In this document: in pieces, positions 10,152 to 19,945 of the stretch
How the letters are laid out: each line of letters opens with the position of its first letter
Numbering within the stretch: position 1 is the first letter of the stretch
NCBI GenBank assembly: GCA_016784355.1
Contig: JADHUV010000015.1
Location: forward strand, 1-59,272
Reading direction: 5' to 3'
Length of the DNA: 59,272 nucleotides
DNA from: Nitrospira sp.
Lineage (GTDB): Bacteria > Nitrospirota > Thermodesulfovibrionia > UBA6902
The notes under the pieces: generated by a model
Seen by the model: only the letters and a program-made list of their open reading frames with translations
The model's database searches: none
What the model was told of the DNA's origin: nothing
Translations under genes and position numbers: made by a program

Positions 10152-10380
10152 ATCCTATCCTCCTGAAGTGTATTTAATTATACTCTATAATCACAAACTC
10201 AACCAGTATATCTCAAATCACTCCCACAGCTACTATTTACTTTTTTCAATGCTTGATATAAGTTATGAATAAAAAGCAGCCGGCAAAAATGATCAAAGGC
10301 TGAATTACGCGGTTATCTTGTAAATATATCATACAGAACTGTTCATTGACAAGTTTACAGTGCTATGTTAAAAGGTTCAT

Positions 10381-11214
10381 ATGTGGGAATATACTGACAA
10401 AGTAAGAGAATTGTTTCTCCATCCGCACAATGTTGGAGAGATCAAAGGTGCTGACGGCACAGGAGATGTAGGCAGTATAGTGTGCGGGGATGCTCTAAAA
10501 CTGACTATCAAGGTAGATAAGGCTAGCGAGACCATAACGGATGCAAAATTCCAGACCTTCGGCTGCGCCAGCGCCATCGCCTCATCTTCAGCAATAACAG
10601 ACTTAATAATTGGTAAAACAATAGATGAGGCCCTTAAGCTGACTAATGAGGATATCGCTGGTTACCTCGGAGGACTCCCGAGAGAAAAAATGCACTGTTC
10701 TGTAATGGGCCGCGAAGCACTTGAGGCGGCCATCGCCGATTACAGGGGAGAGACAAAGGCCGAATCTGATGAAGGTACTATTATATGCCAGTGTTACGGT
10801 CTAACTGATACAAAGCTCCGACATGTTATAAAAGAAAATTCCCTCCGCACAGCCGAGGACGTCACTAATTTCACAAAGGCCGGAGGAGGATGCGGAACCT
10901 GCCTTCCGGACATTGAAAAATTACTAACTGAAATATGGTCTGGCAAGGCAATTCTCACTGAACGAACCCCATTAAAAAAGCTTACAAATATCCAGAAAAT
11001 CTCAATGATCCAGGATCTCATTGAAAAAGAGATAAGGCCGCTTTTGCAATCAGATGGCGGAGATGTAGAGCTGATTGATGTTGATGGTACTAATGTAGTC
11101 GTCTCGCTCAGAGGCATGTGTTCGGAATGTGTTATGGCAGATGTTACACTTAAAAATATCGAGAAGAAATTAAAGGAAATGGTCAGCAATGACCTCACAG
11201 TGACAATCTCATGA
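10381..11214 (+). CDS. nifU: Modular Fe-S scaffold protein NifU
   Basis: 277 residues with the full three-part NifU layout. An IscU-like scaffold carries C35, C62 and C106. A central BFD-like [2Fe-2S] domain carries C136, C138, C171 and C174. A C-terminal Nfu domain has CSEC at C247/C250. Spacing matches classical NifU closely. It assembles transient Fe-S clusters with sulfur from the NifS desulfurase encoded next. Nothing nitrogenase-related is in view, so in this organism the pair may be the housekeeping Fe-S machinery, as in some epsilonproteobacteria. The stop overlaps the nifS start (ATGA). Confidence 0.93.
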   Translation: MWEYTDKVRELFLHPHNVGEIKGADGTGDVGSIVCGDALKLTIKVDKASETITDAKFQTFGCASAIASSSAITDLIIGKTIDEALKLTNEDIAGYLGGLPREKMHCSVMGREALEAAIADYRGETKAESDEGTIICQCYGLTDTKLRHVIKENSLRTAEDVTNFTKAGGGCGTCLPDIEKLLTEIWSGKAILTERTPLKKLTNIQKISMIQDLIEKEIRPLLQSDGGDVELIDVDGTNVVVSLRGMCSECVMADVTLKNIEKKLKEMVSNDLTVTIS

Positions 11215-12362
11215 ACGTAGTATATCTGGACAACAACGCAAGTACCAGGGTCGCTGATGAAGTCAGAGAAGAGATGATGCCGTATTTCAGTGAGCTTTAC
11301 GGCAACCCCTCCAGCATGCATCTTTTCGGCGGACAGGTGCACCGACGTATTGAAACAGCACGTGAAAAAGCCGCCTCCCTTATTAATGCAGAGCCGGATG
11401 AAATCGTATTTACAAGCTGCGGGACTGAAAGTGACAACACCGCCCTTATGAGCGCACTGCAGACCATGCCCGATAAAAAGCACCTTATAACTACCAGGGT
11501 TGAACACCCTGCAATACACAGTTTCTGTAAACTGATGTACGGAAAAGGCTACCGCATCACCTTCCTGCCTGTTGATAAACAGGGCAGACTAAAATTCGGA
11601 GAGCTTGAGACCGCCATTACCGATGAGACCGCCATTGTCTCCGTTATGTATGCCAATAATGAAAGCGGCGTTATCTTTCCCATAGAAAAGATCGCGGAAT
11701 TCGTCAATTCTAAAGGGGTCCTGTTTCATACAGATGCTGTTCAGGCAGCAGGCAAATTAGCCATTGATGTAAAGAAAATGCCTATTGATATGGCCTCACT
11801 TTCCGGACATAAAATGCATGCCCCTAAAGGCGTAGGTGCATTGTATATAAAAAGAGGAACCAGATTTTCTCCGCTGCTGACCGGCGGACATCAGGAAGCA
11901 GGCAGACGGGCCGGGACTGAAAACGTCGCTTCGATCATTGCCTTCGGCAAGGCCTGTGAAATCGCCGCCTTAAATATCTCAGCTGAAAATTACAGGGTAA
12001 AGACACTGCGGGATAAGTTGGAAAATGGACTTTTATATTCATGCCCCGGAGCACAGGTAAACGGAGATATAGAGCACAGGCTCCCTAACACGAGCAATAT
12101 AAGTTTTGAATTTGTTGAGGGTGAAGCAATACTTCTAAGACTGAATGAATATAACATATGCGCCTCTTCCGGTTCGGCCTGCTCCTCAGGTTCGCTTGAG
12201 CCGTCACATGTCTTAAGGGCCATGGGGGTGCCATTTACCTCAATTCACGGATCAATAAGGTTTTCGCTCAGCAGGTATACTACTGATAGTGAAATTGATT
12301 TTGTACTAGAAAAAATGCCTTTGATAATTAATGAACTGCGGGAAATGAGTCCTTACACTTAA
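11211..12362 (+). CDS. nifS: Cysteine desulfurase NifS
   Basis: 383 residues, a class V aminotransferase-fold PLP enzyme that releases sulfur from cysteine as a persulfide. The PLP lysine is K201 in SGHKMHAPKG, and the catalytic cysteine is C324 in SSGSACSSGS. YLDNNAST at the N-terminus and GTENV near 235 are family signatures. Translation is coupled to nifU through the 4-bp overlap, which supports a dedicated donor-scaffold pair. Confidence 0.94.
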   Translation: MNVVYLDNNASTRVADEVREEMMPYFSELYGNPSSMHLFGGQVHRRIETAREKAASLINAEPDEIVFTSCGTESDNTALMSALQTMPDKKHLITTRVEHPAIHSFCKLMYGKGYRITFLPVDKQGRLKFGELETAITDETAIVSVMYANNESGVIFPIEKIAEFVNSKGVLFHTDAVQAAGKLAIDVKKMPIDMASLSGHKMHAPKGVGALYIKRGTRFSPLLTGGHQEAGRRAGTENVASIIAFGKACEIAALNISAENYRVKTLRDKLENGLLYSCPGAQVNGDIEHRLPNTSNISFEFVEGEAILLRLNEYNICASSGSACSSGSLEPSHVLRAMGVPFTSIHGSIRFSLSRYTTDSEIDFVLEKMPLIINELREMSPYT

Positions 12363-12395
12363 GCTATTTCCCCAGTTAGAATATGCTGCTGCCTG

Positions 12396-13706
12396 CTACA
12401 AATACATCTCAGGTCTGATATTCCATTTTTCCGGAGGTTCCAGACTTATTATCTTGTCATCATCGCGATTTTCTTTTTTATTGGAAAGATCTATATCATA
12501 TGACATAACATAATACTGCTTTACACCATTATAAATAATCCTTACGACCGGGTGCATAAAATTTCTTGTCTGCCTCAATACGATGCCAATAAGGCCGCTC
12601 TGCAAATTAACAACACTCCCTACCGGATAAACCCCAACACAACGAATAAACTGGCTTACCAGTTCCTGATTAAACTGCGTCTTAGACCACTCAAACAATT
12701 TACCAAGAGCCACAGTAGGATGTATCTTATGCTTGTAACACCTGTCGGATGTCAGGGCATCATATACATCCGCTATCCCCAGCACCTGCGCATTAAAGCA
12801 AATTTCATCGCCCTTAAGCCTGTTAGGATATCCGGAACCGTCTATTCTTTCATGATGCTGAGCAGTCATATCCAGAATATTCTGAGTAATCCCCGGGGTT
12901 TCCTTCAGCATGGAAACACTGTGATTTACATGCTCCTTAATAAGCCCAAATTCCTCATCGCTAAGCCGGCCCTGTTTGTTTAATATATCGGGAGGTACCA
13001 TTGATTTACCAATATCATGCAAAAGCGCACCCATACCAATTTCCTTTACCTGCTCCTCTTCATATCCCAAAGTCCTGAAAAATGAGATCATTACAATGCA
13101 TACACTTACAGAATGGCTGTAAGTATACTGGTCCGTGCGCCTGATAACTCCAAGACTCATCAGCGCATCGCGATTTCTAAAAACCGACTCAACCATATTA
13201 TGTACTACATGCTCAACAGGCTCTGTCTCAATATCATTACCCATAAGAACATCATCCATGACACTGTGAATAGCACCCTTGGCAGCATTCTTAATTTCTT
13301 TTGCCGCCTGAATCTCCTGACTAAGAGAGATCTTTTCCTCGGGCAGTTCTTCCTCTTCTTCCTCTACTGCTACCTCCTCAACTTTGCTCACAGATACTGA
13401 CTCAGGCCTGGGTTCAATCTCTTCCTCAACCTTTTTAACCGGCTCTACCCTGACACGAGTAGCAGTACCGCCGCCCGATTGCTCAGTTGATTCAACAGGC
13501 TTTGGAGCAGCTTTAGCAAGCACATCAAGCCCCTTGCTGGTATCAATTACAACTTCCTTTATACCATGCTCCACCATCTTAAGGATCATGCGCTTATTTC
13601 TGATAGTGACATTATTGTGAAATACTTCCCGGGCTTCCCCCACGGCATTAAAATCGCTGATATACATGCCCGGACGCAGCTGATCCACACTGACTTTTTT
13701 AATCAC
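12396..13706 (-). CDS. HD-GYP c-di-GMP phosphodiesterase with DUF3391 N-terminus
   Basis: 436 residues. An N-terminal DUF3391 segment (KVSVDQLRPGMYI) and an acidic, Glu-rich linker (about 95-130) are followed by an HD-GYP domain with HDIGK, the HHERIDGSGYP signature and ADVYDALTS. Metal and GYP residues are complete, so c-di-GMP hydrolysis is expected. The start is GTG with GAGGG eight bases upstream. A paralogue follows it 275 bp downstream on the same strand. A sigma-28-like promoter lies upstream. Confidence 0.92.
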   Translation of the reverse strand: MIKKVSVDQLRPGMYISDFNAVGEAREVFHNNVTIRNKRMILKMVEHGIKEVVIDTSKGLDVLAKAAPKPVESTEQSGGGTATRVRVEPVKKVEEEIEPRPESVSVSKVEEVAVEEEEEELPEEKISLSQEIQAAKEIKNAAKGAIHSVMDDVLMGNDIETEPVEHVVHNMVESVFRNRDALMSLGVIRRTDQYTYSHSVSVCIVMISFFRTLGYEEEQVKEIGMGALLHDIGKSMVPPDILNKQGRLSDEEFGLIKEHVNHSVSMLKETPGITQNILDMTAQHHERIDGSGYPNRLKGDEICFNAQVLGIADVYDALTSDRCYKHKIHPTVALGKLFEWSKTQFNQELVSQFIRCVGVYPVGSVVNLQSGLIGIVLRQTRNFMHPVVRIIYNGVKQYYVMSYDIDLSNKKENRDDDKIISLEPPEKWNIRPEMYL

Positions 13707-13817
13707 TTCTGATCCCTCAATAAAGAGTTATTTTTTTTAAACACTGCTGGCAAATTGACTGAATCTTCTTTCATTATTATCTCAACTCCTCACACATTGT
13801 CATCACATGGCTTCTTT

Positions 13818-13844
13818 CTATCGGTATTATATTCACAAACATTA
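13818..13844 (-). promoter_or_regulatory. Possible sigma-28 promoter upstream of an HD-GYP gene
   Basis: Minus strand TAATGTTT-N11-ACCGATAG, against consensus TAAAGTTT-N11-GCCGATAA: 7 of 8 in the -35 and 6 of 8 in the -10, at the exact spacing. It lies about 110 bases before the GTG start of the HD-GYP gene. Confidence 0.5.
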
Positions 13845-13981
13845 AGGAAGGTCGGGATAACACAATAATAATGCCTAAGCAATAAACATTTTTATTAATG
13901 ATTATTATTTTCATTACTGCAAGCAGGAGTTACAACAGTATTTCACAACTCTACCAATACGCCTTATCTATTTGAAATAAC

Positions 13982-15187
13982 TTAGAAAAATCTCTTCAGT
14001 TCAAGGTTCCACTGCTCAGGATCTTCATATCCGGCAATCATAAACTTAGCAATATGTACTGATTCTTCTGAAAGATCAATATCCTTGGCCATTATATACT
14101 CTCTCTTTCTGGAATCATAAATTAGACGCAGTACAGGCCGCATAAGATTATTTTCATTGTGGCTGATAACTATACCAAGAAGCCCGCCTTCCGTCCTTAC
14201 CAGAGATCCCACTGGATATATTCCTATACATTTTATGAACTGTTCAACCAGCTCACGGTTATAAGCATTGTTCCATTCAAAAAGTTTTTTCAAGGTCTCT
14301 GTGGAGTGGAACTGCCGTTGATAACAGCGCTGTGTTGTCATGGCATCATAACAGTCAACAATCGCCGCCATTTGTCCATGCAGACCTATATCCTGTCCGG
14401 TCAGTCCTGCCGGATAACCGCTGCCGTCCAAACGCTCGTGGTGCTGGACAGCCAGCTGAAATGAAATATTATCAACACCATTGGATTTTGCAAGTATATC
14501 ACGACTATACATGACATGTTCTTTGATCTTTACGAATTCCTTATCCGTCAGTCTTGAGTCCTTAGCTAGAAGGGCAGCAGGGATATTCACTTTTCCAATA
14601 TCATGCAGAAGCCCGCCAATACCAATCTTTTTCAGCAGTTCATAATCAAACCCCATATGCCTGCCAAACGCAATCATCAGCGCACCTACGCTAACAGAAT
14701 GCATAAAGGTATACTCATCCGCCTTTTTAATGCGCCCAAGGCTGATGAGTGCATTTTTATTCCTCAAAATAGAGTCAACCATATTTTCTACGACATGATC
14801 GACTTTTTCTACCTCGATCTGACGCCCGAGACGTATGTCATCCATAACCTCAACGACAGTCCGCGCTGCCTCATGTTTTACATGTTCTGCACGCTCTAAC
14901 TCCTCCCTGACACTTACGAGGTCCTTAGTCTCAGGAACTGGTTTCACCACCTGCTCAGGGACTGCATCCTCCAATACCGGATTCTCCGGGGGATGATCAA
15001 CAATATCCTTACCCCTGTCAGTATCGATATATAAGTCTTTAATTCCAATTTCAATAATTTTTTCTATCATTGCACTACTATCGATCTTTATTTTATTTTT
15101 AAGAAAAGGGTGCTTCAGCCAGCCGCAATGAAGATCATGCACAAACATTCCTGTTCTTAACTGAGCTACACTTATTTTTTTTATCAT
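13982..15187 (-). CDS. HD-GYP c-di-GMP phosphodiesterase with DUF3391 N-terminus (paralogue)
   Basis: 401 residues with the same layout as its neighbour: KISVAQLRTGMFV (DUF3391), a short charged linker, then HD-GYP with HDIGK, HHERLDGSGYP and VDCYDAMTT. The two proteins align through their whole length, including the C-terminal YPVGS...GIV segment, so they arose by tandem duplication. All catalytic motifs are kept. It may be transcribed with the downstream copy or separately. Confidence 0.92.
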   Translation of the reverse strand: MIKKISVAQLRTGMFVHDLHCGWLKHPFLKNKIKIDSSAMIEKIIEIGIKDLYIDTDRGKDIVDHPPENPVLEDAVPEQVVKPVPETKDLVSVREELERAEHVKHEAARTVVEVMDDIRLGRQIEVEKVDHVVENMVDSILRNKNALISLGRIKKADEYTFMHSVSVGALMIAFGRHMGFDYELLKKIGIGGLLHDIGKVNIPAALLAKDSRLTDKEFVKIKEHVMYSRDILAKSNGVDNISFQLAVQHHERLDGSGYPAGLTGQDIGLHGQMAAIVDCYDAMTTQRCYQRQFHSTETLKKLFEWNNAYNRELVEQFIKCIGIYPVGSLVRTEGGLLGIVISHNENNLMRPVLRLIYDSRKREYIMAKDIDLSEESVHIAKFMIAGYEDPEQWNLELKRFF

Positions 15188-15293
15188 ATCATTACCGGTT
15201 CCAACCTTATTATAAACATACTAAGTTCTAACCTACCTGAATACAGAATATTTTTCAAAATACTAAGATCATAAGACGTACAGCATACAGCAA

Positions 15294-16271
15294 TTAAGGT
15301 ATCTGACCTGTAATCACCGTGCGGGTTATCAATATTTGAATATCTTTCCTCTCATAATCTGTCTTCACAAGCTGAGCCCTTATTTTTTCTCGCATGTTAT
15401 TGCGGGCGACAAACTCATATGGAAACTTTCGAGTCTCGCCATAAGCAAGTGCTGTTTTCATTTCACTAGTCAAAGAATATGAAATCTTCTGCATAATATT
15501 ATCGAGTTCATCTAATAAAGAAATATCCAGAAGTATTTCATTATAGCCATAGTCACCACTAGGAATACTATGAGGTACAGACTTACTCGATAAAATAATA
15601 TCACCTGATAAATCGTTCTCGTCACTGACCCGAACTGTCATGCCCAGCCAGTTATCTGATGCAGAGGATTTCTCAACTCCGAACACATGCCTTTTAAACT
15701 GATAACTTCGTTTCAGCCAGATCCAGGGTTTATTATCTATGATGGTTCTTTGAACCTGAGGCATATGACAATCCTGACAGGTAGCATCAACTTTACCACT
15801 GTCCTTATACTCTTGAAATGTACTTATGTGACATTTACCGCACATCTCACTTTTCCTGTATGCTTCGTTTTTTTCTACTATAGGGTGTATCTGAAACGGC
15901 AGTCTTTTTTCTACAGGGCCCTGCAAGGCACCCTCAAGGGCATGACATGCATGGCAATTAACCCCCTCTTCAATATTGACCTTGCGAGCGGTAAGTTTAT
16001 CACTGAATACACTATCAGGTGAATGACAGGGGATACACTGATTTAATCGATATTCATTGGACAAAGCCCTGAAGTTAGGACTGGTAAATGCACGATTATG
16101 CGCTGACCCCTTCCATTCATCAAAGATGACTTCATGACAAGCCCTGCATTTCTCTGCCGAGAGCTGCCCCACACCAGTATCTGCCAGATCATGGTGCAAC
16201 GTCACAGGAAGCGAGCATGACATCAGATAGATACTCATAAAAAACAAACATAACTTGAACAACTTTATCAT
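15294..16271 (-). CDS. Pentahaem c-type cytochrome lipoprotein (cytochrome c554-like)
   Basis: 325 residues. A lipobox (LMSC, C19) predicts a lipid-anchored protein. Five CxxCH motifs follow: CRACH, CIPCH, CHACH, CGKCH and CQDCH. The spacing and the CRACHEVIFDEWKGSAH start resemble the cytochrome c554/multihaem family. A C-terminal beta-rich part of about 140 residues contains VPHSIPSG, the HxxPxG signature of those families. It lies 29 bp downstream of the 19-haem cytochrome gene and is probably the last gene of that operon. A likely role is handing electrons outward or to a soluble partner. Confidence 0.87.
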   Translation of the reverse strand: MIKLFKLCLFFMSIYLMSCSLPVTLHHDLADTGVGQLSAEKCRACHEVIFDEWKGSAHNRAFTSPNFRALSNEYRLNQCIPCHSPDSVFSDKLTARKVNIEEGVNCHACHALEGALQGPVEKRLPFQIHPIVEKNEAYRKSEMCGKCHISTFQEYKDSGKVDATCQDCHMPQVQRTIIDNKPWIWLKRSYQFKRHVFGVEKSSASDNWLGMTVRVSDENDLSGDIILSSKSVPHSIPSGDYGYNEILLDISLLDELDNIMQKISYSLTSEMKTALAYGETRKFPYEFVARNNMREKIRAQLVKTDYERKDIQILITRTVITGQIP

Positions 16272-16300
16272 AAACCGTAGCCTTCCATAGCACTTTCATT

Positions 16301-18043
16301 TCAGTCTTCAGTAGACTGATTATCCTCCATTTCACATATAATGGCCTCAGAAGCGTCAAGAGCTTCTTCATAAGATTGCAGCAGCCTGTTTGAAAGACGA
16401 TAATTATGATGAATATTTCTGCTTATAAACCGCATGTCTTCTTTTACGTCTGGACTTGAGATCCTGCGACCAGAGGCACAGAAGTCCCCGGGACCCCATG
16501 TCTCAATAAGCTGCTCAACATTTTTCTTCACACCAATATCCCAGTCACTGTAAAGCTCTGCATATGAAGCAGCGTGGCAGGGAATACATAGCTCCCCTTT
16601 TCTTTTAACCTTATCACCTGATACCGGATGACAATTCACACACTGAACCAGACGTGACTTTTCATAAGGCAGGTCATCAGGGTATCCCGCGAGACTTCCA
16701 TTGTAATAATCTGTCTCCCGCTTATGGCATGCCCGGCACTCGCTTGAGATACCGGTATATTGATTTGCAGGATGACATTTGTCACATGTAATTTTTCCAT
16801 GCAGACCTCCTAAAGGAAAGGCTGACTTCTCATGATCAAATATCAATGCTTTAAAATTGACCTGATTATGACAAACCTCACATTTTCCATCCTTAAACTG
16901 ACCTTTATGAGTATCCGAATGACAACTGCTGCAGCTCTCAAACTTCATTCCGGTGTATGTACGAATTTCCTGTTTCATATGACATTTTTCACAGCGCAAT
17001 TTCTGATGTGCACCTTCCAGAGCATATCTATAACGGCTATGATCTACAGCATCTATTTCCCATCTCTCAACAAGTTTATTCCATCCCCGTTCAGTATGAC
17101 AGACGCTGCAGACTGAAGAGGTCTTCAAATGAGAACTTTTTTTATGACAAGCATAGCACGAAGCGCTCTCTATACCGATATACTGCTCACCGATGTGGCA
17201 GGCATCACATTTTATCGAGGCATGTCGTCCCTTCAGCGGATATCTCGTACTGTCATGAGTAAAGCGCAGTTTTTTCCATCCATCTATAGTGTGACACTGC
17301 TGACACTGTTGCGAAAGCTTCTGTTTATGTCGATCTTTATGACATGAGATACATCCGTCAGAAGTCTTGATAACATAATAATGCCCCTTATCTTTTTCTT
17401 TAAACGGCGTATGGCACTTCTGACACAGGGTGGTCCTGTGAAGTCCGGCAAGTACGTATCCGGTCTTATTGTCATGATCAAATTCAGCAATCTGCCAGCC
17501 TTGCACTGTATGACATTTCGTACATTCATCTGTTGATACGGTTCGATGCGTGTTGATGTGGCAGCCCACACAACTTTTCGGAAGACCTATATAGGTGAAG
17601 CGCTTACCCCCTGTATTAAATTCAGTTTTCAAATGACATTTTTCGCACCTGACCATCCTATGTTTTCCATCTAAAGAGAATAAAGCATTATTATGATCAA
17701 AGATATTCACTCCTGAGACATTTACGATTATCTTTTCATGGTCAGGGTGACACTCATTACATCTCTTTGTAAACCCTCCGTGATAACCGATATTCTGTTC
17801 AATTCTATGTCCAATCTCTGAATGGCAGGCAATGCACTTCTCAGAAGAAACCCCTTCAGAGAGATCATGACATTTCATACAGTTATTCAATCCGGCAATA
17901 AAAGAATGGTAGTAATTAAGCTCTCCCGGCGACAGTATATACTGCAGCCGTTCTATACCGACAGAAGCACCTGCTGCCGATATAAAAGAAACTAAAATTA
18001 CAAGGCAGGCTAATAATTGTTTTGATTTGAAAAATACCCTCAT
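16301..18043 (-). CDS. Periplasmic 19-haem c-type cytochrome with repeat architecture
   Basis: 580 residues with a Sec signal peptide (about 1-27) and 19 CxxCH motifs between residues 55 and 490. An [FV]xH motif followed by LxGxH and a CxxCH recurs at residues 115, 188, 261, 333 and 402, giving a ~72-residue unit with three haems per unit. The extra histidines fit bis-His ligation. The last ~90 residues have no haem. No porin or catalytic subunit motif is visible, so it is best seen as a molecular wire. It sits between an aminotransferase remnant (22 bp) and the pentahaem lipoprotein (29 bp), downstream of a cytochrome b gene. Confidence 0.9.
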   Translation of the reverse strand: MRVFFKSKQLLACLVILVSFISAAGASVGIERLQYILSPGELNYYHSFIAGLNNCMKCHDLSEGVSSEKCIACHSEIGHRIEQNIGYHGGFTKRCNECHPDHEKIIVNVSGVNIFDHNNALFSLDGKHRMVRCEKCHLKTEFNTGGKRFTYIGLPKSCVGCHINTHRTVSTDECTKCHTVQGWQIAEFDHDNKTGYVLAGLHRTTLCQKCHTPFKEKDKGHYYVIKTSDGCISCHKDRHKQKLSQQCQQCHTIDGWKKLRFTHDSTRYPLKGRHASIKCDACHIGEQYIGIESASCYACHKKSSHLKTSSVCSVCHTERGWNKLVERWEIDAVDHSRYRYALEGAHQKLRCEKCHMKQEIRTYTGMKFESCSSCHSDTHKGQFKDGKCEVCHNQVNFKALIFDHEKSAFPLGGLHGKITCDKCHPANQYTGISSECRACHKRETDYYNGSLAGYPDDLPYEKSRLVQCVNCHPVSGDKVKRKGELCIPCHAASYAELYSDWDIGVKKNVEQLIETWGPGDFCASGRRISSPDVKEDMRFISRNIHHNYRLSNRLLQSYEEALDASEAIICEMEDNQSTED

Positions 18044-18065
18044 ATAAGATCTTACTTAAGCCTTA

Positions 18066-18416
18066 TCACTGACTAATTGATCTCAAAACACTTTGCAGAT
18101 CCTCAAAGGCACGATCAATATCCCCCTGCTGCACAACCAGCGGAGGCATAAAAGTAAGCACATTACGACTCGCTCCTGTCTTGCCGACTAAAACTCCCAG
18201 ATCCTTCATTTTCTCGAGCACCTCGTCGGCAGCTTCAGGATTGGGGCGTCCATCACTATATATAAGCTCTGCTCCAAGCATAAGGCCAAGGCCGCGGACA
18301 TCACCATTGTCATTTTTCAATTTCAGCAAAGAATAAAATAATGCACAGGTAATTACTAAAATCAGGATAAGAAGATAAAGGCGTTTTTTAAGAATTAGTT
18401 TAAAGAGCTGCTGCAT
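18066..18416 (-). pseudogene. Class III aminotransferase C-terminal remnant
   Basis: A 116-residue reading frame. From about residue 36 it matches the end of class III PLP aminotransferases: GDVRGLGLMLGAEL, GVLVGKTG, NVLTFMPPLVV and a closing helix. The PLP lysine and the first ~350 residues of such enzymes are absent. The first ~35 residues are a hydrophobic stretch that belongs to no aminotransferase, and the start overlaps the reductase gene by 22 bp. I read it as a relic of a lost gene. A short membrane-anchored protein using this fold is the alternative. Confidence 0.6.
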
Positions 18417-19945
18417 TCGGCACTTTCTTTTCCTGCAATTCTGTTGTCACTTCCGTAATAAGTATTTTCTTTGAAAAATATCTCCATAAGCGAAGCAAGC
18501 TGCAGGCCATGTTTAATATCTCCTTCAATATCCACTTCTCCGGAGAAAAATCCATCCTGGGGGGTTAAGGCACTGTTAATAAGTTTCCTGAAAATACCGG
18601 AAGAAACTTTATAGATACAATCTGTATGAATATATCCGTCATCACGGCTGACAGAGTGTAAAATGCCATGTTCTATCTGGATCATCCAGGGTTTAACAGG
18701 TATATCTCTGAAATCTATAGCAAAGTTTGAGCTGAAATCCCCTAAATCATTAACTAGCTTTCTCCCTTCTTTTGCTTTCAGATAGCTGTCAAAGTAATGG
18801 ATAATATCCCTGTAAGAGTCTGTGTTAACAACCTCAGACTTGCTATGAATGCGCTCATTTATAAATTCGGTCATACGATAAATCAGGGCGCGCTTATCTA
18901 TGACCGGCAGTATATCTCTTAAATTTTCAGTGCTGTAAGATGCCACTGAGGTTGTATAGCCGAGGTAAAGCCTGTTCTGTTTTTCCAACAGCCTATTTAT
19001 TCCTGTTTTTATCATTGGGGAATATATATCCGGTGATATTAACTCAATACCCTTAAACCCTGTCAATTCAATAACATATCTGACAATCTCTTTCATCTTC
19101 ATAGGACTGGGATCTAATAGATGAAAATAATTTATCCCTTTCTTTTCACGCTGGATTACCTTTACCGTTGCATCAGCAACAATATCCACAGGTATGATAT
19201 TCAGAGATGTGTCTTCATTCGCTGCAATGCATATACGTGTCGAATAAATATCCTCTATAGCGGAAGTCTCTGAAAGACGAGATTCAGCATAATTTTTCAT
19301 CTTAAGAATCGGATAAATAAAACTGTAAATATTCATAAGACTGGGAGTGTAACCGTTTATACTATCACCTACCACTATTCCGGGGCGAATTATGGAAAGA
19401 TGAATTTCATGTCTGGATGCATACCGCGACAAAGCAAGTTCCGCCATTGCCTTACTCTTCTCATAATAATTATTATACTGCCGTTCACAATCAAGAGGAT
19501 GCTCCATAATCTCCCCCTGAGACTTACCGGAAACATACGCTGTACTGATATAACAAAAGTTTGGAATGGAACAATAGTAAGCCATACTTATTGCCCTTAG
19601 CGCCCCGCTAATATTCAGATTATATAATTCATCGGGCTTATCATTATTAAAATCCACTGAGGCCGCGGCATGTATCAAATATTTCACTCCCTGCAGTTTC
19701 ATGCTGTCTTTAATTCCTAGATAATCATATCTGATATCCCCACAGATAACATCCAGGCTCTTCACATCAATACCTTTCTCAGACGGGATACGGTTCAGTA
19801 TTTCGATAAGCCTTTGTTTGCCGCTCAATTCGTTGCTATCCCTGACAAGGCATATAACCGTATGTCCCTGTTCCAACAGGTGCTTTACGATAAAAGAGCC
19901 GACAAAGCCAGTTCCACCGGTAATAAAATATTTATTATTTTTCAC
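18395..19945 (-). CDS. SDR-type acyl/thioester reductase with SCP2-like C-terminus
   Basis: 516 residues. It starts with a Rossmann NAD(P) site (ITGGTGFVGS) and continues as the extended SDR 'male sterility'/thioester reductase type: ICGDIRYDYLG, HAAASVDFN, YISTAYVSG, YYEKSKAMAE (YxxxK) and RPGIVVGDS. Such domains reduce acyl-CoA or acyl-carrier thioesters to aldehydes or alcohols. The last ~100 residues (IEHGILHSVS to FFSGEVDIEGDIKHGLQLASLMEIFF) resemble an SCP2 lipid-binding fold. I infer a lipid substrate. It overlaps the cytochrome b gene by 11 bp, so the two are translated together, an unexpected pairing. Confidence 0.75.
   Translation of the reverse strand: MKNNKYFITGGTGFVGSFIVKHLLEQGHTVICLVRDSNELSGKQRLIEILNRIPSEKGIDVKSLDVICGDIRYDYLGIKDSMKLQGVKYLIHAAASVDFNNDKPDELYNLNISGALRAISMAYYCSIPNFCYISTAYVSGKSQGEIMEHPLDCERQYNNYYEKSKAMAELALSRYASRHEIHLSIIRPGIVVGDSINGYTPSLMNIYSFIYPILKMKNYAESRLSETSAIEDIYSTRICIAANEDTSLNIIPVDIVADATVKVIQREKKGINYFHLLDPSPMKMKEIVRYVIELTGFKGIELISPDIYSPMIKTGINRLLEKQNRLYLGYTTSVASYSTENLRDILPVIDKRALIYRMTEFINERIHSKSEVVNTDSYRDIIHYFDSYLKAKEGRKLVNDLGDFSSNFAIDFRDIPVKPWMIQIEHGILHSVSRDDGYIHTDCIYKVSSGIFRKLINSALTPQDGFFSGEVDIEGDIKHGLQLASLMEIFFKENTYYGSDNRIAGKESAECSSSLN

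Noticed and set aside
10346..10351. TTGACA upstream of nifU as a -35 box
   Set aside because: No acceptable -10 lies 16-18 bases downstream; TATGTT comes after only 12.
10794..11519. A 241-codon minus-strand open frame across nifU-nifS
   Set aside because: It is a mirror of two strongly recognised genes and has no recognisable domain or start signal.
10381..12362. nifU-nifS as evidence of nitrogen fixation
   Set aside because: No other nif gene is in view, and the pair serves general Fe-S assembly in several non-fixing bacteria.
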